Source of the DNA: Prevotellaceae bacterium UBA1746
GTDB taxonomy: Bacteria > Bacteroidota > Bacteroidia > Bacteroidales > Bacteroidaceae
Assembly (NCBI GenBank): GCA_002314875.1
Contig: DCHS01000032.1
Span: 1-46,883, forward strand
DNA length: 46,883 nt
Reading direction: 5' to 3'
The notes below the pieces were generated by a model that made no database searches, was not told where the DNA came from, and saw only the letters and a program-made list of their open reading frames with translations. A program made the position numbers and the translations under genes. Of the stretch, positions 32,877-41,783 are shown in pieces (the first letter of the stretch is position 1; every line of letters starts with the position of its first letter).

Positions 32877-34043
32877 TTACTTGTAAATACCACCGCTGAA
32901 AATCATTGTGTGACGGGAAGGGAAAAAGGTACCGATAGCATAGTACTTGGCTATCAAATCATTAAGGATGTTTCCATAGGAAAAAGCCTCTGCATCATAA
33001 GCGACGATCTGAGTCTGTGAAGGAATCTCTTCATCCATGGAAGTTCCGCAAGTCACTTTAAAGCCCCAGGAGTCTGAATGTTCCAAAAGTATGTTCTGAC
33101 TTTCAAGAGAACCTATAAAATGAACATTGATCGGGGCGTTATCTTTGGAAGAGTTCAGACGGCCTAGAAGAACTTGGACTTTTTGCTGAACCAGTGCTAT
33201 GCAAGCTCTAAAGAGAATAGCTGCCTTCACCAGTATTGAGAGCATAAGACTAGCCTTGTGAAAGTGCTTCTTGAAGAAGATCAGCATTGCGTCATAAAAA
33301 GCATGGACATACTTGAAACTTCCTTTTTTGGTAGATTCACCCTTATAATGCAGAATCGGTGTAGGAACATACCAGTTATGACGACCTGCGAGAAGGAACC
33401 GGTAGGACAGGTCTATATCTTCTCCATACATAAAGAATGTTTCATCAAAACCTCCGCACATTTTTAAAGCATCAGAGTGGCAGAACATAAAAGCACCGCT
33501 GATAATTTCGATTTCTGCCGGTTTCTCTTTATCAAGATATTGCATGTAGTACTTTCCGAAAAGCCGGCTCTTAGGAAAGAAAGCGCTTAAGCCCGACATT
33601 TTGCAGAATGCAACCCATGGAGTTGGGAGTCCTCGTCTGCTTTCTAAAGAGAATTCGCCTTTAGCTCCCAGCATTTTCACTCCCATCGCTCCGAGATCCT
33701 TTTGTCGTTCTGCAAAATCAAAGCAGTCACGGAGAGTATTCTCTGTGATAATCGTATCAGGATTAAGGAACAGGATGTATTTTCCTTGGGATTCCTTCAC
33801 CGCCTGATTATTGGCATGGCCAAATCCAACGTTTTGTTGATTGGAGATGAAATGGAGTTGAGGGAATTGGTCTTCCGGGAATGCTGAGATTAAATAATCT
33901 ACGCTGTTGTCAGAAGAGTTGTTGTCAACAACGAAAACCTCAACATTGAGGTTCCCTTTCACTGCAGACTTCCAAACGCTATCCAAACATTGGCGTAGAT
34001 AATCCCGCACATTATAGGAGACGATAATAATGGAAATATCCAT
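32877..34043 (-). CDS. Family 2 glycosyltransferase (rhamnosyltransferase-like)
   Basis: A 388-residue GT-A enzyme. The N-terminus is MDISIIIVSYNVRDYLRQCLDSV, the nucleotide-sugar strand. VFVVDNNSSDNSVDYL, NVGFGHANNQAV and LFLNPDTII (the DxD-like metal site) follow. MYGEDIDLSYRFLLAG is the ED acceptor motif. A hydrophobic patch near 245-280 may associate with the membrane. The C-terminal ~100 residues are unlike standard GT2 and unassigned. It probably adds a sugar to a cell-surface polysaccharide. A -7 box at 34083-34076 gives a 28-nt leader. Confidence 0.88.
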   Translation of the reverse strand: MDISIIIVSYNVRDYLRQCLDSVWKSAVKGNLNVEVFVVDNNSSDNSVDYLISAFPEDQFPQLHFISNQQNVGFGHANNQAVKESQGKYILFLNPDTIITENTLRDCFDFAERQKDLGAMGVKMLGAKGEFSLESRRGLPTPWVAFCKMSGLSAFFPKSRLFGKYYMQYLDKEKPAEIEIISGAFMFCHSDALKMCGGFDETFFMYGEDIDLSYRFLLAGRHNWYVPTPILHYKGESTKKGSFKYVHAFYDAMLIFFKKHFHKASLMLSILVKAAILFRACIALVQQKVQVLLGRLNSSKDNAPINVHFIGSLESQNILLEHSDSWGFKVTCGTSMDEEIPSQTQIVAYDAEAFSYGNILNDLIAKYYAIGTFFPSRHTMIFSGGIYK

Positions 34044-34075
34044 AGATATGGCTTATGTTCATGTTAATTTGGGTG

Positions 34076-34083
34076 CAAAATTA
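34076..34083 (-). promoter_or_regulatory. -7 promoter element of the GT2 gene
   Basis: TAATTTTG on the minus strand, start near 34071. A 7-bp inverted repeat at 34091-34108 lies between this box and the expected -33 position. Confidence 0.55.
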
Positions 34084-34090
34084 CATATTT

Positions 34091-34108
34091 CCTACGATAT
34101 TTCGTAGG
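34091..34108. promoter_or_regulatory. Inverted repeat between divergent GT2 and recR promoters
   Basis: CCTACGA (34091-34097) and TCGTAGG (34102-34108) are perfect inverted arms around a 4-nt spacer, a possible operator. Confidence 0.4.
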
Positions 34109-34135
34109 TTTGTTCTCTATTTTCCAAAAAAATCG

Positions 34136-34143
34136 TAATTTTG
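34136..34143 (+). promoter_or_regulatory. -7 promoter element of recR
   Basis: TAATTTTG ends 5 nt before the recR ATG, which would make the transcript leaderless or nearly so. A TTTG at 34109-34112 is 23 bp upstream, slightly longer than the usual spacing. Confidence 0.5.
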
Positions 34144-34147
34144 CAGC

Positions 34148-34777
34148 ATGATAAATCAGCAATATCCGTCTAAACTTCTTGAGCGCGCTGTTTCCGAAAC
34201 CTCAAAACTTCCTGGAGTAGGTCGTAAGTCTGCTCTTCGTCTTGTGCTTCATTTACTTCGTAAAGATGCGGCGCAGACTCATGCTTTGGCAGACAGTTTA
34301 CTTCGTTTGCGTGATGATGTGAAGTTCTGCAAGTATTGCCATAACATATCCGACACTGAAGTCTGCGACATTTGCGCTGATCAACGTCGTGACCGTTCAA
34401 CGATCTGTGTAGTTGAGAATGTGCAGAATGTAATGGCCGTAGAGGCAACAGGTCAGTTCAAGGGACTTTACCATGTTCTGGGTGGTGTCATCAGTCCGAT
34501 GGATGGCATTGGCCCCAACGATCTTCAAATAGAATCATTGGTGAAAAGAGTGGGAGAAGGAGCAATAAAAGAAGTCATCTTTGCACTTAATCCAACAATG
34601 GAGGGAGATACGACTAATTTCTATATTTCCAGAAGATTACAAGCTTTGGATTTACCTTCTACGTCTGTTAAGTTATCCGTTCTCGCCCGTGGTGTTTGTG
34701 TCGGTGACGATTTGGAATACACAGATGAAGTAACCCTCGGCCGAAGTATTGTTGACAGAGTTGCTTTTAAATCCTAA
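34148..34777 (+). CDS. recR: Recombination mediator RecR
   Basis: A 209-residue protein of full family length that acts with RecO and RecF to load RecA on gapped DNA. It has the helix-hairpin-helix ETSKLPGVGRKSALRLVLHLL (17-37) and a four-Cys zinc finger (FCKYCHNISDTEVCDIC). The Toprim domain begins STICVVENVQNVMAVE and holds EVIFALNPTMEGDTTNFYI. The C-terminal Walker-B-like stretch LARGVCVGDDLEYTDEVTLGRSIVDR is conserved. It has its own -7 box immediately before the start codon. Confidence 0.96.
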   Translation: MINQQYPSKLLERAVSETSKLPGVGRKSALRLVLHLLRKDAAQTHALADSLLRLRDDVKFCKYCHNISDTEVCDICADQRRDRSTICVVENVQNVMAVEATGQFKGLYHVLGGVISPMDGIGPNDLQIESLVKRVGEGAIKEVIFALNPTMEGDTTNFYISRRLQALDLPSTSVKLSVLARGVCVGDDLEYTDEVTLGRSIVDRVAFKS

Positions 34778-34874
34778 TTTAATCTGAAAGTCTTGCAATT
34801 TCCAGTACTTTGCATACATGTATTTCTGGTGATTCTGGACATTCAATTGATACAAAAAATAATAATCAAACATA

Positions 34875-35312
34875 ATGAAAACCACGAAACTTCTGTATAT
34901 AGCAGCATTTTTGCTCATTGCTTTAGTGTTTGCTGTATTTGAGTATGAAACCGATTTGTTCGGTAGTGAGTTGATTCCACTGGCACAGATTTCTTCGTCC
35001 CCTGAGAACAACTACATTATTAACCTTATCAGTGTAATCACCGCTTTCGGAGGCTGTTTCCTTTTGCTTTATTTTTTCCGCATCCGTCCCATTAAAGCAG
35101 GAATCAACCATCCTGACAACCGCAAGGCTTATCACAAATATACGAATTATTGCAATTTCCGTATTGTATTGTGGTTTTTGCTGATGTTGTCGAATGTCAT
35201 ATTCTACTACGAAGCCCCTGGTGCAAGTAATTCCAAATATTGCATTCTTGTTCTCTTCATCGCCGGTCTTTTCTGCTGGCCCAATATGAGCAAGAGTGAT
35301 TTCAACCGCTAA
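34875..35312 (+). CDS. Small four-helix membrane protein of unknown function
   Basis: A 145-residue protein with four hydrophobic segments (about 5-22, 48-68, 95-112 and 121-137) and a basic loop between helices 2 and 3 (RIRPIKAGINHPDNRKAYHKY). No domain is recognised. It sits 9 nt before engB, so they are likely co-transcribed. The N-terminal segment could be an uncleaved signal anchor. It was kept as a gene because coding bias matches its neighbours and the spacing is operon-like. Confidence 0.75.
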   Translation: MKTTKLLYIAAFLLIALVFAVFEYETDLFGSELIPLAQISSSPENNYIINLISVITAFGGCFLLLYFFRIRPIKAGINHPDNRKAYHKYTNYCNFRIVLWFLLMLSNVIFYYEAPGASNSKYCILVLFIAGLFCWPNMSKSDFNR

Positions 35313-35321
35313 TTTATCTAT

Positions 35322-35933
35322 ATGGAAATAATCTCCGCAGATTTCTTTATATCATCTTCCCGCGCTGATCAGTGCCCTGATACCCAGTACCCTGAGTATG
35401 CATTTATAGGCCGTTCCAATGTTGGAAAGAGCAGTCTGATTAATATGCTGACCCGTAAAAAGGGATTAGCAATGACTTCGGCTACCCCAGGTAAGACCCT
35501 ACTTGTAAACCATTTCCTTATTAATAAAGAGTGGTTTCTTGTCGATTTACCTGGCTATGGCTATGCTAAACGTGGTAAAAAGGAGATGGAGAAACTGACG
35601 AATCTCATCAGTCATTATGTTTGCGATCGTCAGCAGTTGACATGTCTCTTTGTTCTTATTGATTCCCGTCTGACTCCGCAGAAGATAGACTTGGAATTTA
35701 TTCAGTGGCTCGGTGAAGAAGGTATTCCTTTTGCCATCATTTTTACAAAAGCCGATAAGAACAAGCAGGGAGAATTGAGAAAAAATGTGGACGGTTTCCT
35801 TAAGAAATTATTGGAGACCTGGGAAGAACTGCCTCCTCATTTCATAACTTCCAGCGAAAAGGGTCTCGGCCGCGACCAGCTTCTCGATTATATCGACGGC
35901 ATTAATAAAGAACTTTCCGAGAATAAAGAATAG
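35322..35933 (+). CDS. engB: Ribosome biogenesis GTP-binding protein EngB/YsxC
   Basis: A 203-residue GTPase needed for large-subunit assembly. The G motifs are all present: G1 GRSNVGKSS (28-36), G2 Thr in TSATPGKT, G3 DLPGYGYAKRG, G4 TKADK (about 145) and G5 TSSEKG near 185. Length is standard. It lies between a small membrane protein and a sensor kinase with short gaps (9 and 30 nt), consistent with one transcript. Confidence 0.95.
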   Translation: MEIISADFFISSSRADQCPDTQYPEYAFIGRSNVGKSSLINMLTRKKGLAMTSATPGKTLLVNHFLINKEWFLVDLPGYGYAKRGKKEMEKLTNLISHYVCDRQQLTCLFVLIDSRLTPQKIDLEFIQWLGEEGIPFAIIFTKADKNKQGELRKNVDGFLKKLLETWEELPPHFITSSEKGLGRDQLLDYIDGINKELSENKE

Positions 35934-35963
35934 TTCTAACACCCCAAATTAATCGGACGCTTA

Positions 35964-37148
35964 ATGAAAGTCTGGACAGAAAGCATGCGACAAGTCAAAA
36001 TTGGCTTGGTAGTGGCTGCAGTAATAATTGCTGTGGTCTCCCTTGTCGTGAGTCATGCGCTGATCCGAGACTTACAGAAAGAGGAAGTTGCCCGTATGGA
36101 AGTGTGGGCAGAAGCTATGCGTTCCCTGATTAGTGCTGATGAGACAACGGATTTGAATCTTGTATTAAAGGTCATCAATGGGAACAATTCTATTCCGCTT
36201 GTAGTCCTTGACGAAACAGGAGCCGTTACAACCTGTCGCAATCTTGATTTCTCCTTTAAGAGCCCTGAGGATTCTATTGCCAAGTTGCATGAGATGGCTA
36301 AGAGAATGCAGCAGACGGGACAGGAAATGATAGTACCCCTTACTCCTAATCCTGATATGGGGGTAAGCGAAGGTGCACAACTGAAAATATATTACGAAGA
36401 CTCCTTGATGCTCAAACGATTGGCCTATTTCCCCTTTGTACAATTGGGAGTGGTAGGGCTTTTCGTTGTTATAGCTATCTTCGCACTCCTTTCTTCTAAA
36501 CGCGCTGAACAGAATAAGGTTTGGGTGGGTCTTTCTAAAGAAACGGCTCATCAGTTGGGAACTCCTATATCCTCGTTGATGGCGTGGAGTGAAGTTCTCA
36601 AGGAACTCTATCCTGAGGATGAAATGATTGTTGAGATGCGGAAGGATATTTCCCGTCTTGAACTTATTGCAGAACGATTCAGCAAGATTGGTAGTGTTCC
36701 GGAACTAAAAGACGGCGACCTCTGTGAAGTCGTAGAACACGTCGTGACTTATATCAGTCGCAGAACCTCCAACAGGGTTAAGATGCAATGCCATTTCCCG
36801 GAAGATGGCAAAGTTATCCTGCCCATCTGTGCGCCACTGCTCGAATGGGTGGTTGAGGTGCTTTGCAAGAATGCCATTGACGCCATGGCGGGTGAAGGCT
36901 GTATTGACGCTGTTGTCTTCCGTGAGCAGAAAAACTGGGTTACCGAAATCACGGATACAGGAAAGGGTATTCCCAAGAAGAATTTTGGAACGGTCTTCAA
37001 GCCTGGTTTTACGACAAAGCAAAGAGGCTGGGGCCTGGGCTTGTCTTTGGCAAAACGCATTGTTGAAGAATACCATCACGGCAAGATTTTCGTAAAGTCT
37101 TCAGAACTTGGCAAAGGCACGACATTCCGCATTGAACTTAAGGCTTAG
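35964..37148 (+). CDS. Orphan sensor histidine kinase
   Basis: A 394-residue inner-membrane kinase. Two transmembrane helices (about 11-33 and 157-177) flank a periplasmic sensor region of about 120 residues. The dimerisation box is LSKETAHQLGTPISSLMAWSE with phospho-acceptor His196. The catalytic domain has the N box VEVLCKNAIDAM, G1 TDTGKGIP and G2 GWGLGLSLAKRIVEEYH. No HAMP domain was recognised. No response regulator gene is adjacent, so the partner must be elsewhere. It follows engB by 30 nt and ends at a very strong terminator. Confidence 0.92.
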   Translation: MKVWTESMRQVKIGLVVAAVIIAVVSLVVSHALIRDLQKEEVARMEVWAEAMRSLISADETTDLNLVLKVINGNNSIPLVVLDETGAVTTCRNLDFSFKSPEDSIAKLHEMAKRMQQTGQEMIVPLTPNPDMGVSEGAQLKIYYEDSLMLKRLAYFPFVQLGVVGLFVVIAIFALLSSKRAEQNKVWVGLSKETAHQLGTPISSLMAWSEVLKELYPEDEMIVEMRKDISRLELIAERFSKIGSVPELKDGDLCEVVEHVVTYISRRTSNRVKMQCHFPEDGKVILPICAPLLEWVVEVLCKNAIDAMAGEGCIDAVVFREQKNWVTEITDTGKGIPKKNFGTVFKPGFTTKQRGWGLGLSLAKRIVEEYHHGKIFVKSSELGKGTTFRIELKA

Positions 37149-37155
37149 AACAGTA

Positions 37156-37232
37156 AAACTCCTCTTTTTGTGATATATTTGCAACTTCATTAGCGATATT
37201 TCACAAAAAGGGGAGTTTCTTTGTTGTTTTTT
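37156..37232 (+). terminator. Strong terminator after the sensor kinase
   Basis: A 17-bp stem with one wobble (37156-37172 with 37202-37218), a 29-nt loop and a downstream CTTTGTTGTTTTTTC run. It isolates the polysaccharide export genes from the upstream unit. Confidence 0.85.
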
Positions 37233-37242
37233 CTAAGAAAAC

Positions 37243-37274
37243 TTTGGTTATTCCATAGGAAAAAACTAAATTTG
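37243..37274 (+). promoter_or_regulatory. Promoter of the polysaccharide export pair
   Basis: TTTG (37243-37246), a 20-bp spacer and TAAATTTG (37267-37274). The start would be near 37279, giving a 41-nt leader. Confidence 0.8.
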
Positions 37275-37319
37275 CACGACAAAATGAAATCCGTAAAAAA
37301 TTAAAATCAAAATAAATCT

Positions 37320-38135
37320 ATGAAATTTAAATCCCTTTTAGCATTTGCAGCGCTGATTTTGTGCTTAGCATCCTGTAAGTCTTACATGACTGTTCCTTAT
37401 TTCCAGGATTTGAGTGATGCTAACAATCTGCCTTCTCTTACAGTGCAGAACAGCGTGCTCCGTCTGAGCCCCGCAGATAAGATTAATATCGTGGTGAGCT
37501 CCGCACTTACTCCTGAAATTGCTTCAAGTTTCAACCTTCCCCTCCAGTCACAGCGTATTGGTGCGGCTTCTAGCTTGACCAACAGCTCTCAGTCTACTAT
37601 GCCTTACCTCATCGACTCTCAGGGTAACATTGACTTCCCCGTTATTGGTAAGATCCGTGTTGCAGGAATGACTCGTGAAGAAGTTGAAACTACGATCAAA
37701 AAGATTCTTGTTGATAATAAGCTCCTCAACGATGCTGTTGTAACTTGTGAAGTGCTGAACCAATACATCAACGTGTTGGGTGATGTGAAGAATCCTGGTC
37801 GTATTCAGATTGAAAAGGATAATCTCACGATTCTTGAGGCGATAGCAAAGTGTGGTGACCTTAATATCACCGCTGAGCGCAATAACATTATGGTTCTTCG
37901 TCAGGAAGGTAATCAACAGAAGGTTTATCGTATTGATATTTCTAATGCTCAGAACGTTTACAGCTCTCCTGTATACTATCTTTATCCTAACGATGTGGTT
38001 TATGTTAACCCTAACGTTACCAAGCAGCGTACCAGCATGCCTATCGGTAACAGCTGGCAGACACCGACCCTCTATCTCTCTCTCGCATCATTCGCTCTTT
38101 CAATGGCTGTGATGGTTAGCAATCTCCTAAAATAA
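37320..38135 (+). CDS. Outer-membrane polysaccharide export lipoprotein (Wza-like)
   Basis: A 271-residue lipoprotein with signal MKFKSLLAFAALILCLASCK, lipobox ending at Cys19. The polysaccharide biosynthesis/export domain (about 45-150) begins LRLSPADKINIVVSSAL and contains YLIDSQGNIDFPVIGKIRVAGMTREEVE. A SLBB-like domain follows near 155-230 (INVLGDVKNPGRIQIEKDNLTILEAIAKCG). A final hydrophobic helix (about 248-269) probably anchors or spans the outer membrane. It should form the outer-membrane channel for exopolysaccharide, paired with the Wzc-like kinase encoded 35 nt downstream. Confidence 0.92.
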   Translation: MKFKSLLAFAALILCLASCKSYMTVPYFQDLSDANNLPSLTVQNSVLRLSPADKINIVVSSALTPEIASSFNLPLQSQRIGAASSLTNSSQSTMPYLIDSQGNIDFPVIGKIRVAGMTREEVETTIKKILVDNKLLNDAVVTCEVLNQYINVLGDVKNPGRIQIEKDNLTILEAIAKCGDLNITAERNNIMVLRQEGNQQKVYRIDISNAQNVYSSPVYYLYPNDVVYVNPNVTKQRTSMPIGNSWQTPTLYLSLASFALSMAVMVSNLLK

Positions 38136-38169
38136 TAAACTTTTTCAGTAATAGGTAAACAGTACAAAA

Positions 38170-40584
38170 ATGGCTGAAAACAACAACAATATTGAAGAAA
38201 AGGACAATGGCCTAGAATTTCAGGACATTATCTTCCTTTGCATGAACAAGTGGTATTGGTTTGCTGCTTCCGTAGCCCTCTGCCTCTTCCTCGGTGTTTT
38301 CCAAATCCTTCGCACTAGTCCGGTCTATACCCGTTCTGCAACTCTCCTTATCAAGGATACAGAATCCAAGGGTAAGGGTAGTGTAGAACAGCAGTTGAGC
38401 GAACTTGGTGGTTACAGCTTCAGCAACGTAAACGATGAAATCATCGCTCTCCAGAGTCCCGCTGTAACTGAAGAGGTTGTAAAGCGCTTGCATCTTGATG
38501 TGAATTATTTCGTAGAGGGTGCTTTCCATAATTATACCCTTTATGGTCGTTCTTTGCCTATCAACGTTAAGTTCCTCTCTCTTGCAGATGATGACAATGT
38601 TGGCATGGTTCTCACTATGGACGACAACACCTCTTATACTCTTACTGATTTCCGTGGTCCCCGTACGAAGGAAGGTGATGAGAATAAGGTGGTTCATGGC
38701 AAATTGCACTCTATCGTAAATACTCCTGTTGGTCGCGTTCTTGTTGATCCCTCACCTGAATTTACCAAGATTGATAAGCCTATCCATATCACCCGTTCTT
38801 CTATCAAGGCTGCTACTACCGCTTACAATCGTGTAAACGTAGCTCTTATGGATAAGCAGAGTAATATGCTTTCTCTGACTTTCAACGATGTGAATATCCA
38901 GCGTGCGGAAGATGTCATCAACATGACCATCACCGTTTACAACGAAAACTGGGTAGCAGATAAGAACCAGATTGCTGTAAGCACTTCTCAGTTCATTAAC
39001 GAGCGTCTCCGTGTCATCGAAGGTGAACTTGGTAATGTTGACCAGAACATCTCTTCTTTCAAGAGTGCTAATATGATTCCTGATGCTCAGCAGGTAGCAT
39101 CAACCTATTTGACCAAGGCAGAGCAGACTGGTGATAAGATTCTTGACCTTAACAACCAGTTGTACATGGCCAAGTACGTTCGCCAGATGGTTTCTGACAA
39201 CAAGCAGAAGTTTGAACTTCTTCCTGCTAACTCTGGTATCGGTTCAGCAGCTGTAGAACGTCTTATCGCAGAATACAACGAAAACATTCTTCAGCGTAAT
39301 CGTCTCGTTGCTAATGCTTCTGTAAACAGCCCGTTGATTACTGACCTTGAAACCCGTATCAACAATCAGCGTCAGGTAATCGTTCAGAGTATTGACAACC
39401 TTATCCTCCAGCTCAACACCCAGCAGGGTAACCTCCAGGCTGAAAAGAACCAGTTGAACTCTAAGATTGCCAGCAATCCTCAGCAGGCTACTTATCTGAC
39501 CAGCATTGGTCGTGAGCAGAAGGTAAAGGAAAGTCTTTATATCTTCCTTCTCCAGAAGCGTGAGGAAAACGAGCTTTCAATGGCATTTACCGCTTATAAT
39601 ACCCGTCTTATTACTCCTCCTACCGGTAGTAATTATCCTACGGCGCCCGTTAAGCGTAATATCCTCCTCATTGCTCTCGTTCTCGGTATTGCCATTCCTT
39701 TGGCAATCATTTATCTCCGTGAAATTCTTGACACCACCGTACGTGGTCGTAAGGACCTTGAGAATCTCAGCATTCCCTACATTGGTGAAATTCCTCTTTC
39801 TTATAAGAAGAAGGGCTTCCTCTCTCGTCTCTTCACGAAGAAACCCAAGAAGCAGGCTAAGCGTGAAATCGTGGTTAAGGATCAAAGCACAAATGTCATC
39901 AATGAAGCATTCCGTGTTCTCCGTACGAACTTCGAGTTCTGTGGAAAGAAGTTTGGTAAGGGTGTTGTAACAATGGTTACCTCAGCAAATGTTGCTTCAG
40001 GTAAGACCTTCATCAGTTCAAACCTTGCAACTTCTCTTGCTATCAAGAACAAGAAGGTTGTAATCCTCGACCTTGACCTCCGTAAGGGTACAACCTCACA
40101 GTTCGTTAATCGTCCTAAGGTGGGTATTTCCAATTATCTTGTTGGCCAGTGCTCACTTGATGAGATTAAGTATGAATTTGAAGATGTTCCCAACTTGACC
40201 ATCATCCCTGTTGGTGCAATTCCTCCCAACCCCACCGAATTGCTCTATGATGAGCGTTTGGCTGAGGTGATTGCAGAATTGAAGAAGGATTACGACTTTG
40301 TATTCGTCGACTGTCCTCCTGTTGAGGTTGTTGCCGATGCAAGTATTATCCGTAACTACGTGGATATGTCTATCTTCGTTGTTCGTGCTCATCTCTTCGA
40401 GCGTTCAATGCTCCCCGAGATCGACGATTTCTACAAGACTTCTCGTTATCCTCATATGCTTATGGTTCTTAATGGTACCGACGATACTTACAAGAGCTAC
40501 GGCTATCATCGTTATGGCTATCGTTACGGTTACCGTTATGGTTATGGCACGAGCCGTGGTTATGGTAACACCACAGAAGACTAA
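38170..40584 (+). CDS. Polysaccharide co-polymerase with bacterial tyrosine kinase domain (Wzc-like)
   Basis: An 804-residue protein. A Wzz-type chain-length domain spans two membrane helices (about 30-50 and 500-520). Between them are coiled-coil segments and the GNVR-type region near 370-480. The cytoplasmic BY-kinase domain has Walker A in TSANVASGKTFISSNLA (Lys612), Walker A' VVILDLDLRKG and Walker B FVFVDCPPVE. The C-terminus (about 772-800) is a striking Tyr cluster of repeated RYGY, ten Tyr in roughly 28 residues, the autophosphorylation tail. It would control polymer length and export through the Wza-like lipoprotein. No glycosyltransferase or polymerase genes lie next to it, so the polymer is made elsewhere. 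Confidence 0.93.
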   Translation: MAENNNNIEEKDNGLEFQDIIFLCMNKWYWFAASVALCLFLGVFQILRTSPVYTRSATLLIKDTESKGKGSVEQQLSELGGYSFSNVNDEIIALQSPAVTEEVVKRLHLDVNYFVEGAFHNYTLYGRSLPINVKFLSLADDDNVGMVLTMDDNTSYTLTDFRGPRTKEGDENKVVHGKLHSIVNTPVGRVLVDPSPEFTKIDKPIHITRSSIKAATTAYNRVNVALMDKQSNMLSLTFNDVNIQRAEDVINMTITVYNENWVADKNQIAVSTSQFINERLRVIEGELGNVDQNISSFKSANMIPDAQQVASTYLTKAEQTGDKILDLNNQLYMAKYVRQMVSDNKQKFELLPANSGIGSAAVERLIAEYNENILQRNRLVANASVNSPLITDLETRINNQRQVIVQSIDNLILQLNTQQGNLQAEKNQLNSKIASNPQQATYLTSIGREQKVKESLYIFLLQKREENELSMAFTAYNTRLITPPTGSNYPTAPVKRNILLIALVLGIAIPLAIIYLREILDTTVRGRKDLENLSIPYIGEIPLSYKKKGFLSRLFTKKPKKQAKREIVVKDQSTNVINEAFRVLRTNFEFCGKKFGKGVVTMVTSANVASGKTFISSNLATSLAIKNKKVVILDLDLRKGTTSQFVNRPKVGISNYLVGQCSLDEIKYEFEDVPNLTIIPVGAIPPNPTELLYDERLAEVIAELKKDYDFVFVDCPPVEVVADASIIRNYVDMSIFVVRAHLFERSMLPEIDDFYKTSRYPHMLMVLNGTDDTYKSYGYHRYGYRYGYRYGYGTSRGYGNTTED

Positions 40585-40608
40585 TCACAACTTTTAAATA
40601 AATTCGAG

Positions 40609-40638
40609 AACCGGGCGCATCTGTTGGTGTGCCCGGTT
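40609..40638 (+). terminator. Hairpin after the Wzc-like gene
   Basis: An 11-bp stem with one wobble (40609-40619 with 40628-40638, arm AACCGGGCGCA) and an 8-nt loop. There is no clear T-run, so termination may be partial. Confidence 0.6.
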
Positions 40639-40716
40639 TGAGAGTAAAAAAGTCAACTCCTATATTATATATAGTAAGTCTTTAAACATTATTCTGGTCT
40701 ATAACTCATTTCACCT

Positions 40717-41136
40717 ATGCGCATACTTTCCATAGATTATGGCAAACGTCGTACAGGAATCGCTGTTACTGATCCCATGCAAATCATTGCTGGCGGTCTG
40801 ACAACGGTGGACACAAAAGAATTGCTTGCTTTCTTAAAGGCTTATACTTCAAAGGAACAAGTGGAGACAATTGTCGTTGGATTACCCACACAACCCAATG
40901 GTCAGCCATCTGAAAATCAAGCCCGTGTACGCAGTTTCGTTGGTGAAATGAAGAAAGCTTTGCCAGACATTCCCGTGGAATTCTACGACGAACGTTTTAC
41001 TTCCGTTATTGCTCACCAAACCATGCTGGACTCTGGCATTGGCAGAAAACGCCGTCAGGATAAGGCCCTTGTTGATGAAATCTCTGCTACAATTATCCTG
41101 CAGAATTATATGGAGCATAAACGACTTGGGCATTAA
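40717..41136 (+). CDS. ruvX: Putative pre-16S rRNA nuclease / Holliday-junction resolvase-like RuvX (YqgF)
   Basis: A 139-residue RNase H-fold protein. MRILSIDYGKRRTGIAVTD holds the first catalytic Asp. VVGLPTQPNGQPSENQARVRSF is the conserved middle motif. YDERFTS and KALVDEISATIILQNYM provide the remaining acidic residues. The family matures the 5' end of 16S rRNA in E. coli and is essential. It is followed by def after 56 bases. No Bacteroidetes-type promoter was found. Confidence 0.93.
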   Translation: MRILSIDYGKRRTGIAVTDPMQIIAGGLTTVDTKELLAFLKAYTSKEQVETIVVGLPTQPNGQPSENQARVRSFVGEMKKALPDIPVEFYDERFTSVIAHQTMLDSGIGRKRRQDKALVDEISATIILQNYMEHKRLGH

Positions 41137-41192
41137 ATCAGTTTTCCTTTGCCCCCCAATTGTAAATGTACATCAAAAAATTGTAAATCCCT

Positions 41193-41747
41193 ATGATTCT
41201 CCCTATCTATACTTATGGCCAACCGGTTCTTCGTAAAGTTTCCGAAGATATCGACAAGGATTATCCCGAACTCAACAAGTTGATTGATGATATGTTCGAG
41301 ACTATGTACAACAGCCAGGGTGTTGGTCTTGCTGCACCGCAGATTGGCCGTGCTATCCGCCTTGTTGTCATTACACTTGATTGCCTCTCAGAAGACTATC
41401 CTGAATATAAGGACTTCAATGAGGCCTATATCAATCCCCATATACTCGAGATTGACGATACCGAAACCGAACTCATGGACGAAGGTTGCCTTTCTCTTCC
41501 TGGCATCAGCGAACCCGTTCGTCGTGCTACCCGCATTAAGGTGAAGTGGTTCGATCGCGAATGGAATGAGCATGAAGAATGGGTAACTGGATTCCTCGCT
41601 CGCGTTATGCAGCATGAATTCGATCATCTCGAAGGTAAAGTCTTTACCGATCGTATCTCTCCTCTTCGCAAGCAGTTGATCCGTAAGAAACTTTCCTGTC
41701 TCCTTTCCGGCAAGTTCACTTGTGGCTACAAGGTAAAGATAAAGTAA
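41193..41747 (+). CDS. def: Peptide deformylase
   Basis: A 184-residue metalloenzyme that removes the formyl group from new proteins. All three motifs are present: GVGLAAPQIG (about 48-57), EGCLSLPG with the metal Cys, and QHEFDHLEG with two metal His and the catalytic Glu. The C-terminal extension ending FTCGYKVKIK is typical of Bacteroidetes. It lies between ruvX and a TPR protein gene with short gaps, which is common in this phylum. Confidence 0.96.
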   Translation: MILPIYTYGQPVLRKVSEDIDKDYPELNKLIDDMFETMYNSQGVGLAAPQIGRAIRLVVITLDCLSEDYPEYKDFNEAYINPHILEIDDTETELMDEGCLSLPGISEPVRRATRIKVKWFDREWNEHEEWVTGFLARVMQHEFDHLEGKVFTDRISPLRKQLIRKKLSCLLSGKFTCGYKVKIK

Positions 41748-41783
41748 TACGAAATTTAAGAAGTCTTCTTCTTTGGCAATAAA

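Noticed and set aside
32877..32893. Extended GTG start for the hexosaminidase overlapping the GT2 gene
   Set aside because: The internal ATG at 32860 gives a perfect signal peptide and a normal 16-nt intergenic gap.
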